This document shows positions 34,066-44,880 of a stretch of 64,000 bases of DNA, piece by piece. Numbering within the stretch: position 1 is the stretch's first letter; each line of letters starts with the position of its first letter. Source of the stretch: Geodermatophilaceae bacterium URHB0062. GTDB taxonomy: Bacteria; Actinomycetota; Actinomycetes; Mycobacteriales; Geodermatophilaceae. The position numbers and the translations under genes were made by a program. The DNA lies in NCBI GenBank assembly GCA_000620185.1, contig KK211086.1:219301-283300 (forward strand). Direction: 5' to 3'. Below the pieces are notes generated by a model that was not told where the DNA came from, did no database searches, and was given only the letters and a program-made list of their open reading frames with translations.

Positions 34066-35270
34066 GCACCCGGGACTTCATCGAGAAGGACTACTACGCC
34101 GCGCTGGGCGTCCCCAAGGACGCCGACGCCGCGGCGATCAAGAAGGCGTACCGCAAGCTCGCCACCGAGCTGCACCCGGACAAGAACCCGAACAACGCCG
34201 ACGCCGAGGCGCGGTTCAAGGACGTCTCCGAGGCCTATGACGTCCTGTCCGACACCAAGCGCCGCGCCGAGTACGACGACGCCCGGCGGCTGTTCGGCGC
34301 CGGCGGCCGGACGGGTGGGTTCTCCGGTGGCTTTCCCGGCGGGGCAGGCGGCGGCGAGCCGTTCGACCTCGGCGACCTCTTCGGTGCCGCCGGCACCGCA
34401 GGGGCGCCGCGAGGCGGCGCCGGGGGGCTCGGCGACCTGCTCGGCGGCCTCTTCGGCGGCGGCGGGGCAGGGACGGCGCGCGGTCGCAGCCAGGCCGCGT
34501 CGGGTCCGGCGCGCGGTCAGGACGTCGAGACGGAGGCGACGCTCTCCTTCGACGAGGCCGTGCTCGGGGTGACCGTGCCGTTGCGCATGCAGAGCCCGGG
34601 CACCTGCCCGACCTGCTCCGGCAGCGGCGCGAAGCCGGGCACCAGCCCGCACACCTGCCCGGTGTGCCAGGGCGCCGGCGTCACCAGCCGCAGCCAGGGG
34701 GCGTTCGCCTTCTCCGAGCCGTGCCGCAACTGCCGCGGCACCGGTCAGGTCGTCGACGACCCCTGCCCCACCTGCTCGGGCAGCGGCATCACGACCCAGA
34801 CCCGCACGATCACCGTCCGCATCCCGGCCGGGGTGAAGGACGGCCAGCGCATCCGGCTGCCCGGCAAGGGCGCGCCGGGTCGGCGCGGTGGGCCGGCCGG
34901 TGACCTGTTCGTCGTCGTCCACGTGGCCGAGCACGATCTGTTCGGGCGCAAGGACGACGACCTGACGCTCACCGTGCCGATCACCTTCGCCGAGGCGGCG
35001 CTCGGGACGACGCTGACCGTGCCCACCCTCGACGGCACCGTCTCGCTCAAGGTCCCGGCGGGGACGGCGAGCGGCCGCACCCTGCGGGTCCGCGGGCGCG
35101 GCGTGAAGGGGAAGGGACGCGCCGGCGACCTGCTCGTCACCCTCGAGGTGGCGGTTCCCGTCCGGCTCACCGCGGCCCAGCGGAAGGTCGTCGAGTCGCT
35201 GGCCGAGGAGATGGACGAGGACCCGCGTCCCCGGATCACGGCGGCGGTGCAGGCGGGAGCGCAGCGGTGA
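34062..35270 (+). CDS. dnaJ: Molecular chaperone DnaJ
   Basis: A roughly 402-residue type I Hsp40. The J domain ([20 protein letters not shown]) contains the catalytic HPD in [10 protein letters not shown] Gly/Phe-rich linker is followed by four zinc-finger motifs ([32 protein letters not shown]) and the C-terminal substrate domains ([18 protein letters not shown]). I place the start at TTG 34062, five bases after GCGGAG and overlapping the stop of mini-ORF 2; GTG 34059 is in frame but only two bases from the site. It stimulates DnaK ATPase. The mini-ORFs upstream suggest extra translational control. Confidence 0.96.
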   Translation: MSTRDFIEKDYYAALGVPKDADAAAIKKAYRKLATELHPDKNPNNADAEARFKDVSEAYDVLSDTKRRAEYDDARRLFGAGGRTGGFSGGFPGGAGGGEPFDLGDLFGAAGTAGAPRGGAGGLGDLLGGLFGGGGAGTARGRSQAASGPARGQDVETEATLSFDEAVLGVTVPLRMQSPGTCPTCSGSGAKPGTSPHTCPVCQGAGVTSRSQGAFAFSEPCRNCRGTGQVVDDPCPTCSGSGITTQTRTITVRIPAGVKDGQRIRLPGKGAPGRRGGPAGDLFVVVHVAEHDLFGRKDDDLTLTVPITFAEAALGTTLTVPTLDGTVSLKVPAGTASGRTLRVRGRGVKGKGRAGDLLVTLEVAVPVRLTAAQRKVVESLAEEMDEDPRPRITAAVQAGAQR

Positions 35271-35719
35271 GCGCGTCGCACGGCGAGCCGGCGCAGGACG
35301 CCTTCCGCGCCGTGGCCGAGGACGCCCCCGTCTTCGTGATCTCGGTGGCCGCCGAGCTGGCGGGGATGCACGCGCAGACCCTGCGCCAGTACGACCGGCT
35401 CGGCCTCGTGAGCCCGGGCCGCACCTCCGGCGGCGGCCGGCGCTACAGCCCCCGCGACGTGGCGCTGCTCCGCGAGGTGCAGCGGCTGTCGCAGGAGGAC
35501 GGCGTCAACCTCGCCGGGATCAAGCGGATCATCGAGCTCGAGTCGCGGGTCGAGGCCCTGCAGGCCCGGGTGCACGAGCTTCTCGATGAGCTGCAGCACG
35601 CCGAGCAGCGACGGATGGCGGCCGAGGCGGCCGTGCCCGCCGCGTACCGGGCAGACCTCGTTCCTCATCGGCGTCCGAGCTCTGCGCTCGTCGTCTGGCG
35701 GCCACGGGCCGACCGATGA
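35267..35719 (+). CDS. hspR: Heat-shock repressor HspR (MerR family)
   Basis: A 150-residue MerR-type regulator: [20 protein letters not shown], then [20 protein letters not shown], the winged helix that reads HAIR sites, and a coiled coil ([20 protein letters not shown]). In Streptomyces and mycobacteria HspR needs DnaK as co-repressor and represses dnaK and clpB. HAIR sites are visible before clpB (39711) and, degenerate, before dnaK. The GTG start overlaps the dnaJ stop (GTGA); the stop overlaps the next gene's ATG. About 20 residues at the C-terminus are basic and variable. Confidence 0.95.
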   Translation: MSASHGEPAQDAFRAVAEDAPVFVISVAAELAGMHAQTLRQYDRLGLVSPGRTSGGGRRYSPRDVALLREVQRLSQEDGVNLAGIKRIIELESRVEALQARVHELLDELQHAEQRRMAAEAAVPAAYRADLVPHRRPSSALVVWRPRADR

Positions 35720-36210
35720 GCACCGCCGACGTCCCCGTCGACCCGCACGGGGCGTTCGTGCGCCTCGAGCGCGAGATCGCCCTGCTGCTGCGCCGGTCCC
35801 GCGCGATCTCCACGCGTCTCGCCGGGCAGCTGCACCCGGACCTGGACGGCGCGGCCTACGGACTGCTGGCCCTGCTCGAGGACGCCGGCCCGCTGCGCGC
35901 CAGCGACCTGGTGCTCCGGCTGGGCCTGGACAAGAGCACGGTGAGCCGGCAGATCGGCACGCTCGTCGAGCTCGGCCTCGTCGACCGGGCCGCCGATCCC
36001 GCCGACGGCCGCGCGCAGGTGCTCACCCCGTCGGCCGAGGGCTCGGCGCGCCTGGCCGAGATCCGTAGCGTGCGTCGCGCCCGCTGGGAGGCCGACCTCT
36101 CCGGCTGGCCGGACGAGGACGTCGCCGCCCTCGCCGAGCTGCTGAGCCGCCTGAACCGCCTGGGTGAGGCCCGCGAGGCCGAGGTGCGCCGCGGAGGCGC
36201 GCCGGCATAG
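35716..36210 (+). CDS. MarR-family regulator in the dnaK operon
   Basis: A 164-residue winged-helix regulator: LEREIALLLRRSRAISTRLA at the dimer helix, LRASDLVLRLGLDKSTVSRQ as recognition helix and DPADGRAQVLTPSAEG in the wing. No conserved sensing Cys is visible. Its ATG overlaps the hspR stop (ATGA), so it is the fifth gene of the heat-shock operon and translated with HspR. A MarR gene in this place is not part of the classical dnaK operon. Target and ligand unknown. Confidence 0.88.
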   Translation: MSTADVPVDPHGAFVRLEREIALLLRRSRAISTRLAGQLHPDLDGAAYGLLALLEDAGPLRASDLVLRLGLDKSTVSRQIGTLVELGLVDRAADPADGRAQVLTPSAEGSARLAEIRSVRRARWEADLSGWPDEDVAALAELLSRLNRLGEAREAEVRRGGAPA

Positions 36211-36302
36211 CCCGCGGCCGGCTGTCGCCAGTCGCCCCAGCAATCGCTCTCTCACCGCCGACCATCGTGTGGCGTACACCTCTCCGGCGAGTCGTTGTAG
36301 AC

Positions 36303-36328
36303 CGCAACCAACTAGGCGTAAGGTTGCG
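36303..36328. promoter_or_regulatory. Inverted repeat over the promoter of the MarR/MFS pair
   Basis: CGCAACC (36303-36309) and GGTTGCG (36322-36328), a perfect seven-base inverted repeat with a 12-base spacer. It spans the gap and -10 of a likely promoter (TTGTAG at 36295, TAAGGT at 36319), so it is the probable autoregulatory site of the MarR protein. Confidence 0.6.
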
Positions 36329-36360
36329 TTCTGCAAGCATCCGATTCGTGGAGGCAGCCG

Positions 36361-36852
36361 ATGCCCGTCAGCCCCGAGACCCGGGACCGCCTGACCGCGA
36401 TCCTCTCGCAGCTGGTACGTACCGGGCGCCACGTGACTTCCCGCGCGGCCGCCCAGCTCTACGGTGACCTCCCGTCCTTCGGCTGGCCCCTGCTGGTGCC
36501 GCTGGAGCGCGACGGCGACCAGCGCTGCAGTGCCCTCGCGGCGCACGCGGGGGTCGACATCTCCGTCGCCAGCCGCCAGCTCGCCGCCCTCGAGCGGTCG
36601 GGCTACGTCGTCCGCCGTCCCGACCCCAACGACGGCCGAGCCAGCCTGCTCAGCCTCACCGACGCCGGCGCCGAGGCCCTTGCCGCGGCCCGGTCGTTGC
36701 GGGCGGACTGGGCGCTCGGCGCCCTCGCCGCCTGGGACGAGCCCGACGCCCGGCTGCTCAGCGAGCTGCTCGACCGCCTGGTCGTCGACCTCGAGACCGC
36801 CGGAACGGCCCCGGCCGCAGTCGTCCGCGCCGCCGTCCCGTCCCCCCGCTGA
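36361..36852 (+). CDS. MarR-family repressor of the adjacent MFS pump
   Basis: A 163-residue MarR protein: QRCSALAAHAGVDISVASRQ (recognition helix), RRPDPNDGRASLLSLTDAG (wing). The N-terminus carries an extended helix (RLTAILSQLVRTGRHVTSRA). ATG at 36361 has GGAGGC nearby. It lies 34 bases before an EmrB/QacA-type exporter; such pairs are usually repressor plus drug-efflux pump induced by the pump's substrate. An inverted repeat at its own promoter supports autoregulation. Confidence 0.88.
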   Translation: MPVSPETRDRLTAILSQLVRTGRHVTSRAAAQLYGDLPSFGWPLLVPLERDGDQRCSALAAHAGVDISVASRQLAALERSGYVVRRPDPNDGRASLLSLTDAGAEALAAARSLRADWALGALAAWDEPDARLLSELLDRLVVDLETAGTAPAAVVRAAVPSPR

Positions 36853-36886
36853 ACCCCTCCGCCACCCGCTTCCCCTCAGGAGAACC

Positions 36887-38530
36887 GTGAGCAGCACCGC
36901 TCAGACCACCGACGAGCTCCGGGACGACGACGCTCGGGTCGCCGTCCGTGACCTCGCCCGACCCGACGTCGCCGCCGTCGAACAGCAGGGTCAGATGACC
37001 CACCGCGAGATCCTCGAGGCGCTGTCGGGGATGTTGCTGGCGATGTTCGTGGCGTTCCTGTCCTCGACCGTCGTCTCCAACGCCCTCCCGACGATCATCA
37101 CCGACCTGCGCGGCACGCAGAGCCAGTACACGTGGGTGGTCACAGCGACGCTGCTGGCCTCGACCGCCTCGACCCCCATCTGGGGCAAGCTCGCCGACCT
37201 GTTCAGCAAGAAGCTGCTGATCCAGCTGTCGATCGTGATCTTCATCGCCGGCTCGATGCTCGCCGGCCTGTCACAGTCGGTGGACACCCTGATCGCCTGG
37301 CGGGTGCTGCAGGGCCTGGGCCTGGGCGGCCTGCAGGCGCTCGTGCAGATCGCGATGGCGGCGATGATCAGCCCCCGCGAGCGTGGCCGGTACTCCGGGC
37401 TGCTCGGCGCCGTGATGGCCGTGGCGACCGTCGGCGGCCCGCTCCTCGGTGGCCTGCTGGTCGACACGAGCTGGCTCGGGTGGCGCTGGTGCTTCTACGT
37501 CGGCGTTCCCTTCGCCGCCGTCGCCCTCGTGCTGCTCCAGCGCACGCTGCACCTCCCGGTGACGAAACGGGACGTGCACATCGACTACCTCGGCGCCGCC
37601 TTCCTGACCTCCGGCGTCTCCGCGCTGCTGATCTGGGTGACGCTGGCCGGGAACGACTTCGCCTGGCTGTCGACCGAGTCGGCGCTGTTCGTCGCCGGCG
37701 GTGTGCTCGCCATCGGGGCCTTCCTGCTCACCGAACTCCGCGCGAAGGAGCCGATCGTTCCGCTGCGCCTGTTCCGCGACCGGACGACGACGCTGGCCAT
37801 CATCGCCAGCGTGGCCGTCGGTGTTGCGATGTTCGGGGCGTCGGTCTTCCTCGGGCAGTACCTGCAGATCTCGCGGGGCTACTCGCCGACCGCGGCGGGC
37901 CTCCTCACCATCCCGATGGTCGCCGGGCTGCTGCTCTCCTCGACCGTGTCCGGCATCCTCATCACCCGCACCGGCCGGTGGAAGGCCTACCTGGTGGTCG
38001 GCGCGATCCTCGTCGTCCTCGGGTTCGGACTGCTCTCGACCATCGACCACGAGACGAACATGGTGCTGTTCGGCGGGTTCCTCTTCGTGCTCGGCGTCGG
38101 CATCGGCATGACCATGCAGAACCTGGTGCTCGCGGTCCAGAACACCGTCGCCGCGTCGGACCTCGGGGCCGCGAGCTCGGCGGTCGCCTTCTTCCGCAGC
38201 CTGGGTGGCACGATCGGCGTCTCGGTCCTCGGGGCCGTCCTGAGCAGCCACGTCGGTGACCTGATCCGGCAGGGGCTGGCCGGGATCCCGGGTGCCGCGC
38301 AGGCCGCATCCTCGGGCGAGGTCGGACTCTCGGACTTCAATCAGGCGCCGCCGGCCATCCGCACCCTGATCCGGGTCTCCTACGGCGACGCGACCGGCCG
38401 GATCTTCCTGATCTCGGCGGTGATGGCGCTCGTGGCGCTGGTGGCGATCGTCTTCATCCGCGAGGTCGCGCTGCGTACGCAGAGCGGAGACGCCCGGGCG
38501 CGGTCGGAGGCCACCGCCGACGCCGCCTGA
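36887..38530 (+). CDS. MFS drug exporter, DHA2 (EmrB/QacA) family
   Basis: A 547-residue, 14-helix exporter. After about 45 hydrophilic residues come LSGMLLAMFVAFLSSTVVSN (helix 1), then TAPIWGKL-like STPIWGKLADLF (motif A loop), WRVLQGLGLGGLQALVQIAM and VGGPLLGGLLVD (antiporter motif C). It exports hydrophobic compounds in exchange for protons. GTG at 36887 with AGGAGA five bases upstream. Likely controlled by the MarR gene ahead of it. A strong hairpin terminator follows at 38544. Confidence 0.92.
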   Translation: MSSTAQTTDELRDDDARVAVRDLARPDVAAVEQQGQMTHREILEALSGMLLAMFVAFLSSTVVSNALPTIITDLRGTQSQYTWVVTATLLASTASTPIWGKLADLFSKKLLIQLSIVIFIAGSMLAGLSQSVDTLIAWRVLQGLGLGGLQALVQIAMAAMISPRERGRYSGLLGAVMAVATVGGPLLGGLLVDTSWLGWRWCFYVGVPFAAVALVLLQRTLHLPVTKRDVHIDYLGAAFLTSGVSALLIWVTLAGNDFAWLSTESALFVAGGVLAIGAFLLTELRAKEPIVPLRLFRDRTTTLAIIASVAVGVAMFGASVFLGQYLQISRGYSPTAAGLLTIPMVAGLLLSSTVSGILITRTGRWKAYLVVGAILVVLGFGLLSTIDHETNMVLFGGFLFVLGVGIGMTMQNLVLAVQNTVAASDLGAASSAVAFFRSLGGTIGVSVLGAVLSSHVGDLIRQGLAGIPGAAQAASSGEVGLSDFNQAPPAIRTLIRVSYGDATGRIFLISAVMALVALVAIVFIREVALRTQSGDARARSEATADAA

Positions 38531-38543
38531 CCCCTGTCGCAGA

Positions 38544-38575
38544 ACGGCCCGGCCCCCGCTCGGGGGCCGGGCCGT
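38544..38575 (+). terminator. Strong hairpin terminator after the MFS gene
   Basis: A perfect 15-base-pair stem (ACGGCCCGGCCCCCG with CGGGGGCCGGGCCGT) with a two-base apex, 14 bases after the stop codon; no U tract. Confidence 0.8.
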
Positions 38576-38576
38576 C

Positions 38577-38635
38577 AGGCCCCCTCCCGGGGCCCGCCCC
38601 GAGCGTGCGAGGGGTGGGGAGGAGGGGGCCCTTCT
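38577..38635. repeat. Gene-end repeat, family B, copy 2 (minus orientation)
   Basis: On the minus strand it reads GGGCCCCCTCCTCCCCACCC, CTCGCACGCTCGGGGCGG and CCCGGGAGGGGGCCT. It matches copies at 12348 and 43781. It fills the gap between the convergent MFS and osmC genes. Confidence 0.75.
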
Positions 38636-39070
38636 TCACTCCAGGGCGGCGTCGAGGGAGATGTCGACGGCGGCCAGCGCCTTGCTGACCGGGCAGCCCA
38701 CCTTGGCCGCCTGAGCAGCCTGCTGGAAGCCGTCGGCGTCGAGCCCGTCCACCTCGCCGCGCACGGTGAGCGCGATCTTCGTGATGGTCGGTGCGCCGTC
38801 GACCTGGCCGAGTGTCACCTCCGCGGTGATGTCCAGGGCCTGGGGCGTGCCACCGGCCTTGCCGACCTCGTTGGACAGCGCCATCGCGTAGCACGAGGAG
38901 TGCGCCGCGGCGATGAGCTCCTCGGGGCTCGTGGTGCCACCGGCCTCGTCGGCGGAGCGCTTGGGGAAGGACACCTCGAAGGTGCCGGTCTTGGAGCTCG
39001 AGAGCTCGACCTGACCGGCGCCCTCCTGAAGGGTGCCGTTCCAGGCGGTGCGTGCGGTGCGCGTGGGCAT
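38636..39070 (-). CDS. osmC: OsmC-family organic hydroperoxide reductase
   Basis: A 144-residue OsmC/Ohr-fold enzyme. The two redox cysteines are in AAAHSSCYAMAL (near residue 60) and KVGCPVSKAL (near 125); the conserved catalytic Glu is in SPEELIAAAH and the Arg in FPKRSADE. The sequence follows E. coli OsmC more than Ohr. It reduces organic peroxides with thiols. Start ATG at 39070 with GGAAGG seven bases upstream. It lies 86 bases behind the OhrR-like MarR gene on the same strand, so both may be one transcript. Confidence 0.92.
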   Translation of the reverse strand: MPTRTARTAWNGTLQEGAGQVELSSSKTGTFEVSFPKRSADEAGGTTSPEELIAAAHSSCYAMALSNEVGKAGGTPQALDITAEVTLGQVDGAPTITKIALTVRGEVDGLDADGFQQAAQAAKVGCPVSKALAAVDISLDAALE

Positions 39071-39156
39071 GTGAGACCTTCCGGGCCGAGGCCGCCCGCG
39101 GTCTGGACGGCGCTGCGGAGGGTCCCTACCCCGGTCGTCGGCCGGCTACCGCGCGA

Positions 39157-39612
39157 TCAGAGTGCCTGGGTGGGGGTGCTGACGCGCTCGGTGAGCAGGC
39201 GGAGCTTCTCCTTGAGGTCGCCGAACTCCGGCGCGTCGAAGCCGATCGCCCCGATCATCTCCTCCGAGATGCGGAAGGCCTTGTCGCGCAGCGACCGGCC
39301 GTGGTCGGTGAGGGCGATGGAGACAGAGCGCTCGTCCTCGACCCGGCGGTGCCGGGTGACCAGGCCGGCGGCCGTGAGCCGCTTGAGGAGGGGGGAGAGG
39401 GTGCCGCTGTCGAGCGCCAGCCGGGAGCCGAGCTGGCCGACCGTCTGGTGGTCGGCCTCCCAGAGCAGCATCATGACCAGGTACTGCGGATAGGTCAGCC
39501 CGAGCTCGTCGAGCATCGGCCGATACCGCGCGGTCACCGCTCGCGAGGCGGCGTACAACGCGAAGCACAGCTGGTCGTCGAGCGCGACGCTCGGAGCCGG
39601 CAGAGCGGTCAT
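39157..39612 (-). CDS. ohrR: OhrR-like MarR peroxide sensor
   Basis: A 151-residue MarR protein. The N-terminal LDDQLCFALYAASRAV has the single reactive Cys (residue 16) that defines OhrR sensors, followed by the Tyr pair region (YRPMLDELGLTYPQYLVMML) that hydrogen-bonds it. The recognition helix is TVGQLGSRLALDSGTLSPLL and the wing RRVEDERSVSIALTDHG. Oxidation of the Cys by organic peroxide releases DNA and induces ohr/osmC genes; osmC follows directly. A GAGT-N5-ACTC palindrome seven bases before the ATG (39619-39631) may be its operator. Divergent from clpB. Confidence 0.9.
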   Translation of the reverse strand: MTALPAPSVALDDQLCFALYAASRAVTARYRPMLDELGLTYPQYLVMMLLWEADHQTVGQLGSRLALDSGTLSPLLKRLTAAGLVTRHRRVEDERSVSIALTDHGRSLRDKAFRISEEMIGAIGFDAPEFGDLKEKLRLLTERVSTPTQAL

Positions 39613-39710
39613 GCCCCGGAGTGTATGACTCTCCGTGTCCTCGACGGCCGCGTCGCCCCGATCATCACTCGGGGCGAGGACCTGCGGGGCCGCGACTGGA
39701 CGCCGTGGAA

Positions 39711-39742
39711 TTGAGTGGAACAGACTCAACTCCGGAGTCGTT
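39711..39742 (+). promoter_or_regulatory. HAIR operator overlapping a SigH-type promoter of clpB
   Basis: TTGAGT-N7-ACTCAA (39711-39729) is a full HAIR core, the HspR binding site. Overlapping it is TGGAAC (39716-39721), 18 bases, GTT (39740-39742), a SigH/SigR-type promoter with the same spacing as that of dnaK. Bound HspR would cover the -35 region. Confidence 0.85.
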
Positions 39743-39825
39743 GAACCAGCCAGCGACGCCGCCCCGGCCTTCCGGAGCGGCGCCGGACGACCCCGGAGTT
39801 CAGACGAGAGGACACGCACCGGTCC

Positions 39826-42423
<2,598 letters not shown>

Positions 42424-42430
42424 ACATGAC

Positions 42431-42465
42431 AGGGCCCGCCGGATCGCGACGATCCGGCGGGCCCT
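42431..42465. terminator. Bidirectional terminator after clpB
   Basis: A perfect 16-base-pair stem (AGGGCCCGCCGGATCG with CGATCCGGCGGGCCCT) with a three-base loop CGA, between the convergent clpB and membrane-protein genes. Confidence 0.85.
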
Positions 42466-42468
42466 TCG

Positions 42469-42960
42469 TCACGCGGGGTCGCGGAGCCTGGGCACCCACG
42501 CGGCGGTGTTGCGGGAGAGCAGGCAGGTGACCGCCGCGAGGCACAGCACGACCAGCAGGAGCGAGAGGATCGACGCGCCGCCGCTGGCGAGGACGGACGC
42601 GAGCGTCAGCAGGGCGAGCACGATGACGGCTGCCAGCCCGACCCACCGCGCCCAGGGCTGCCGGCGCGGCAGGAACCAGGCCGACGAGGCGAGGATCAGT
42701 CCCAGCACCCCGAAGGGGATCACCGACGTCAGGACCACCTGCTGGGCCTGCCCCTTCGACAGCCCGCCGGCGTCGACGAGCCGGTCGATCACCTGGTCGC
42801 GGTTGACCCACGTGAGCGCCGCGTAGAGCAGCAGGAGTCCGGCGAGGACCGACATCACGATGACGGCCACCCGCACGGAGGTCGGCATCGCGGTGGGCGG
42901 AGTCGTCGCCGCCGGCCCGTCCTGGGGTGGCTCCTCGGGCGGCATGGGGGTGCTGGACAC
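42469..42960 (-). CDS. Four-helix membrane protein of unknown function
   Basis: A 163-residue protein. About 25 Pro/Glu-rich residues, then four predicted helices (VRVAVIVMSVLAGLLLLYAA, VLTSVIPFGVLGLILASSAW, VGLAAVIVLALLTLASVLAS, LSLLLVVLCLAAVTCLLS). Between helices 1 and 2 is a conserved-looking soluble segment NRDQVIDRLVDAGGLSKGQA that may be a small helical hairpin. GTG at 42960 with GAGG upstream is chosen; ATG at 42945 is possible. No function recognised. Confidence 0.65.
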   Translation of the reverse strand: MSSTPMPPEEPPQDGPAATTPPTAMPTSVRVAVIVMSVLAGLLLLYAALTWVNRDQVIDRLVDAGGLSKGQAQQVVLTSVIPFGVLGLILASSAWFLPRRQPWARWVGLAAVIVLALLTLASVLASGGASILSLLLVVLCLAAVTCLLSRNTAAWVPRLRDPA

Positions 42961-43099
42961 GTGTCCAGCCTCGCAGATCACTCGCGTCACGCGTCCGCGG
43001 CGCGTCGGCCGCCCCGCGGGACCGGGTGTCCGCACGCGTGGCACCCTCCCTGGGGCGACCGGAGGGACCGGCCTGGCCGGGAAGAGGAACAGCAGCGAC

Positions 43100-43780
43100 G
43101 TGACGCAGACCCGGGGACGTCGTCGTGCTGCACGGCGCGCGGCCGCGGCGGTCGCCGTCCCGGTGCTCGCGGTGGTCCTCACCGCATGCGGCGGCGCCGG
43201 GGCGGCCGAGAGCAGCCCGCCGTCCGTCGTCGGAACCCAGGAGTCCGTCGCCGCGGAGTCCGCCGCCCGGCCGGTGTCCGACCAGCCCTTCGGCACCGGG
43301 TGCGCGGACATCCCCGCGGCGGGCGAGGGGAGCTTCGCCGGGATGGCCGACGACCCGGTCGGCAGCGCGATGGGGCACAACCCCGCCCTCCGCAACCTCT
43401 CGTCGGCGCTGCGCGCCGCGCACCTGGGCGAGCCGCTGGACAGCCAGCAGGACATCACCGTGCTGGCGCCGGCCAACGCCGCCTTCGGCGCCCTGCCGCG
43501 CGACGCGCTGGCCGCGCTGATGGCCGACACCCCCCGGTTGACGGCGCTGCTCACCCACCACGTCCTCCAGGGGCGGCTGACCCCGGACCGCCTGCCGGGC
43601 ACGCACACCACTCTGAACAACGACCAGCTGACGATCGACGTCTCGCCGGAGGCGTTCACCGTCGCGGCCGGCGGCACGGTGCTCGGCAAGGCGCCCGCCC
43701 GCGTGATCTGCGGCAACCTGCAGACGGCGAACGCGACGATCTACATCGTCGACCAGGTGCTGACCCCGCCCGCTGCCTGA
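43100..43780 (+). CDS. Secreted fasciclin-domain lipoprotein
   Basis: A 226-residue protein. A basic N-terminus, a hydrophobic helix and the lipobox VVLTAC (Cys near residue 32) mark a lipoprotein. After a 40-residue linker comes one FAS1 domain: NPALRNLSSALRAAHLG, DITVLAPANAAFGALP (H1 motif), LTHHVLQGRLTPDRLPG (H2 region, conserved YH-like HH) and ATIYIVDQVLTP. It resembles the mycobacterial MPT83/MPT70 antigens; a role in surface adhesion is inferred. GTG at 43100; start not certain. Confidence 0.85.
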   Translation: MTQTRGRRRAARRAAAAVAVPVLAVVLTACGGAGAAESSPPSVVGTQESVAAESAARPVSDQPFGTGCADIPAAGEGSFAGMADDPVGSAMGHNPALRNLSSALRAAHLGEPLDSQQDITVLAPANAAFGALPRDALAALMADTPRLTALLTHHVLQGRLTPDRLPGTHTTLNNDQLTIDVSPEAFTVAAGGTVLGKAPARVICGNLQTANATIYIVDQVLTPPAA

Positions 43781-43840
43781 GAAAGGACCTTGTCCTCCCC
43801 ACCCCTCGCAGGCCCGGGGCGGTGCCCGGGACGGGGCCTC
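43781..43840. repeat. Gene-end repeat, family B, copy 3
   Basis: AAGGACCTTGTCCTCCCCAC, CCCTCGCAGGCCCGGGGCGG and CCCGGGACGGGGCCTC, beginning one base after the fasciclin stop codon and ending 15 bases before the pyrE -10 box. Same strand as copy 1 at 12348. Confidence 0.75.
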
Positions 43841-43866
43841 ACGGCGGCTGGACCTAGGGTCGGCTC

Positions 43867-44469
43867 ATGGAGAAGGACCCCGTAACCCCCCACTCCTCGT
43901 TCCTCGGGGCGGGCCCCCGGCACGGGGCCAACCTCCCCGACCGCGACCGGCTGCTGCGGCTGATCGTCGAGCTCGCCGTGGTCCACGGAAAGGTCACGCT
44001 GTCCTCGGGCCGCGAGGCCGACTGGTACATCGACATGCGCCGCCTGACGCTGCACCACGAGGGCGCTCCGCTGGTCGGGCGGGTGATGCGGCAGCTGACC
44101 GCCGACCTGCGCTACGACGTCGTCGGCGGACTGACCCTGGGCGCCGACCCGGTCGCCACGGCCATGCTCCATGCCGCCGCCGACGGCGAGGGCTTCCTCG
44201 ACGCGTGCGTGGTGCGCAAGGCGGGCAAGGCGCACGGGCTGCAGCGGCGCATCGAGGGTCCCGACGTCGAGGGACGCGCGGTGCTCGTGGTCGAGGACGT
44301 GTCCACCACCGGCGGCAGCCCGCTGACCGCGGCCGAGGCGCTGCAGGAGGCCGGTGCGGAGGTGATCGCGGTCGCGGTGATCGTCGACCGCGGCGGCCGG
44401 GCAGCCGTCGAGGAGGCCGGGTTCGAGTACCGCGCCGCCTTCACGCTGGCCGACCTCGGCCTCGACTAG
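43867..44469 (+). CDS. pyrE: Orotate phosphoribosyltransferase
   Basis: A 200-residue type I phosphoribosyltransferase. LRLIVELAVVHGKVTLSSGR and ADWYIDMRRLTLHHEGAPLV form the N-terminal orotate part, VVRKAGKAHGLQRRIEG the flexible catalytic loop, and VLVVEDVSTTGGSPL the PRPP-binding motif. It makes OMP from orotate and PRPP in pyrimidine synthesis. ATG at 43867 is six bases after TAGGGT (43855-43860) with no ribosome site: probably leaderless. Its stop overlaps the convergent small membrane gene by four bases. Confidence 0.93.
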   Translation: MEKDPVTPHSSFLGAGPRHGANLPDRDRLLRLIVELAVVHGKVTLSSGREADWYIDMRRLTLHHEGAPLVGRVMRQLTADLRYDVVGGLTLGADPVATAMLHAAADGEGFLDACVVRKAGKAHGLQRRIEGPDVEGRAVLVVEDVSTTGGSPLTAAEALQEAGAEVIAVAVIVDRGGRAAVEEAGFEYRAAFTLADLGLD

Positions 44470-44696
44470 AACGGCTTACGGCGGCCGAACAGGAAGTAGC
44501 CGATCGGGACGAGGCCCACGGAGTTGGCCAGCGCGATCACGGTGCCCCAGATCCACTTCCGGCCCCGGACCGCGGTGGCGGGCCGGCGCCTGAGGTCGAC
44601 CAGGGCCGCGATCTTCAGGACGGCCTCGACGGCGGCGCCGAGCACGATCAGTCTGCGTTGGCCCTCGCTGAGGTCGCGCCAGCGTCGTCTCGCCAT
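44466..44696 (-). CDS. Small PLDc_N-like membrane protein
   Basis: A 76-residue protein. MARRRWRDLSEGQRRLIVLG, one helix (LIVLGAAVEAVLKIAALVDL), then GRKWIWGTVIALANSVGLVP and IGYFLFGRRKP. The pattern W-G-x10-N-x-xG-x3-YF-x-FGRRK is that of the PLDc_N (phospholipase D N-terminal) family, which occurs as stand-alone two-helix proteins in actinobacteria. No catalytic domain is present. The ATG at 44696 is chosen because residues before it are not conserved-like. Function unknown. Confidence 0.75.
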   Translation of the reverse strand: MARRRWRDLSEGQRRLIVLGAAVEAVLKIAALVDLRRRPATAVRGRKWIWGTVIALANSVGLVPIGYFLFGRRKPF

Positions 44697-44749
44697 GCCC
44701 CCATCCAAGCAACGCCGGACCGATCCGGACACAGCTCGCGCCCGCTACC

Positions 44750-44878
44750 GTGAAAGGTGACGGTGACCACAACGGCCGGGTGGTCCAGCTGCAGGACGCC
44801 CTGGTGCCGCCCTTCTCGCCGACCTACGACCCGGTGAGCGTGGCCGCCCGGGTGGCCAGCCGAGTGGAGAGGGGCTGA
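44750..44878 (+). CDS. Possible 42-residue protein ahead of the pentapeptide gene
   Basis: Reads MKGDGDHNGRVVQLQDALVP, then PFSPTYDPVSVAARVA and SRVERG. Codon third positions are almost all G or C, which argues that this frame is or was translated. It ends two bases before the ATG of the pentapeptide-repeat gene, and GAGAGGGG in its last codons supplies that gene's ribosome site. GTG 44750 has no ribosome site. It might be a small gene or the surviving end of a longer one. Confidence 0.45.
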   Translation: MKGDGDHNGRVVQLQDALVPPFSPTYDPVSVAARVASRVERG

Positions 44879-44880
44879 GC

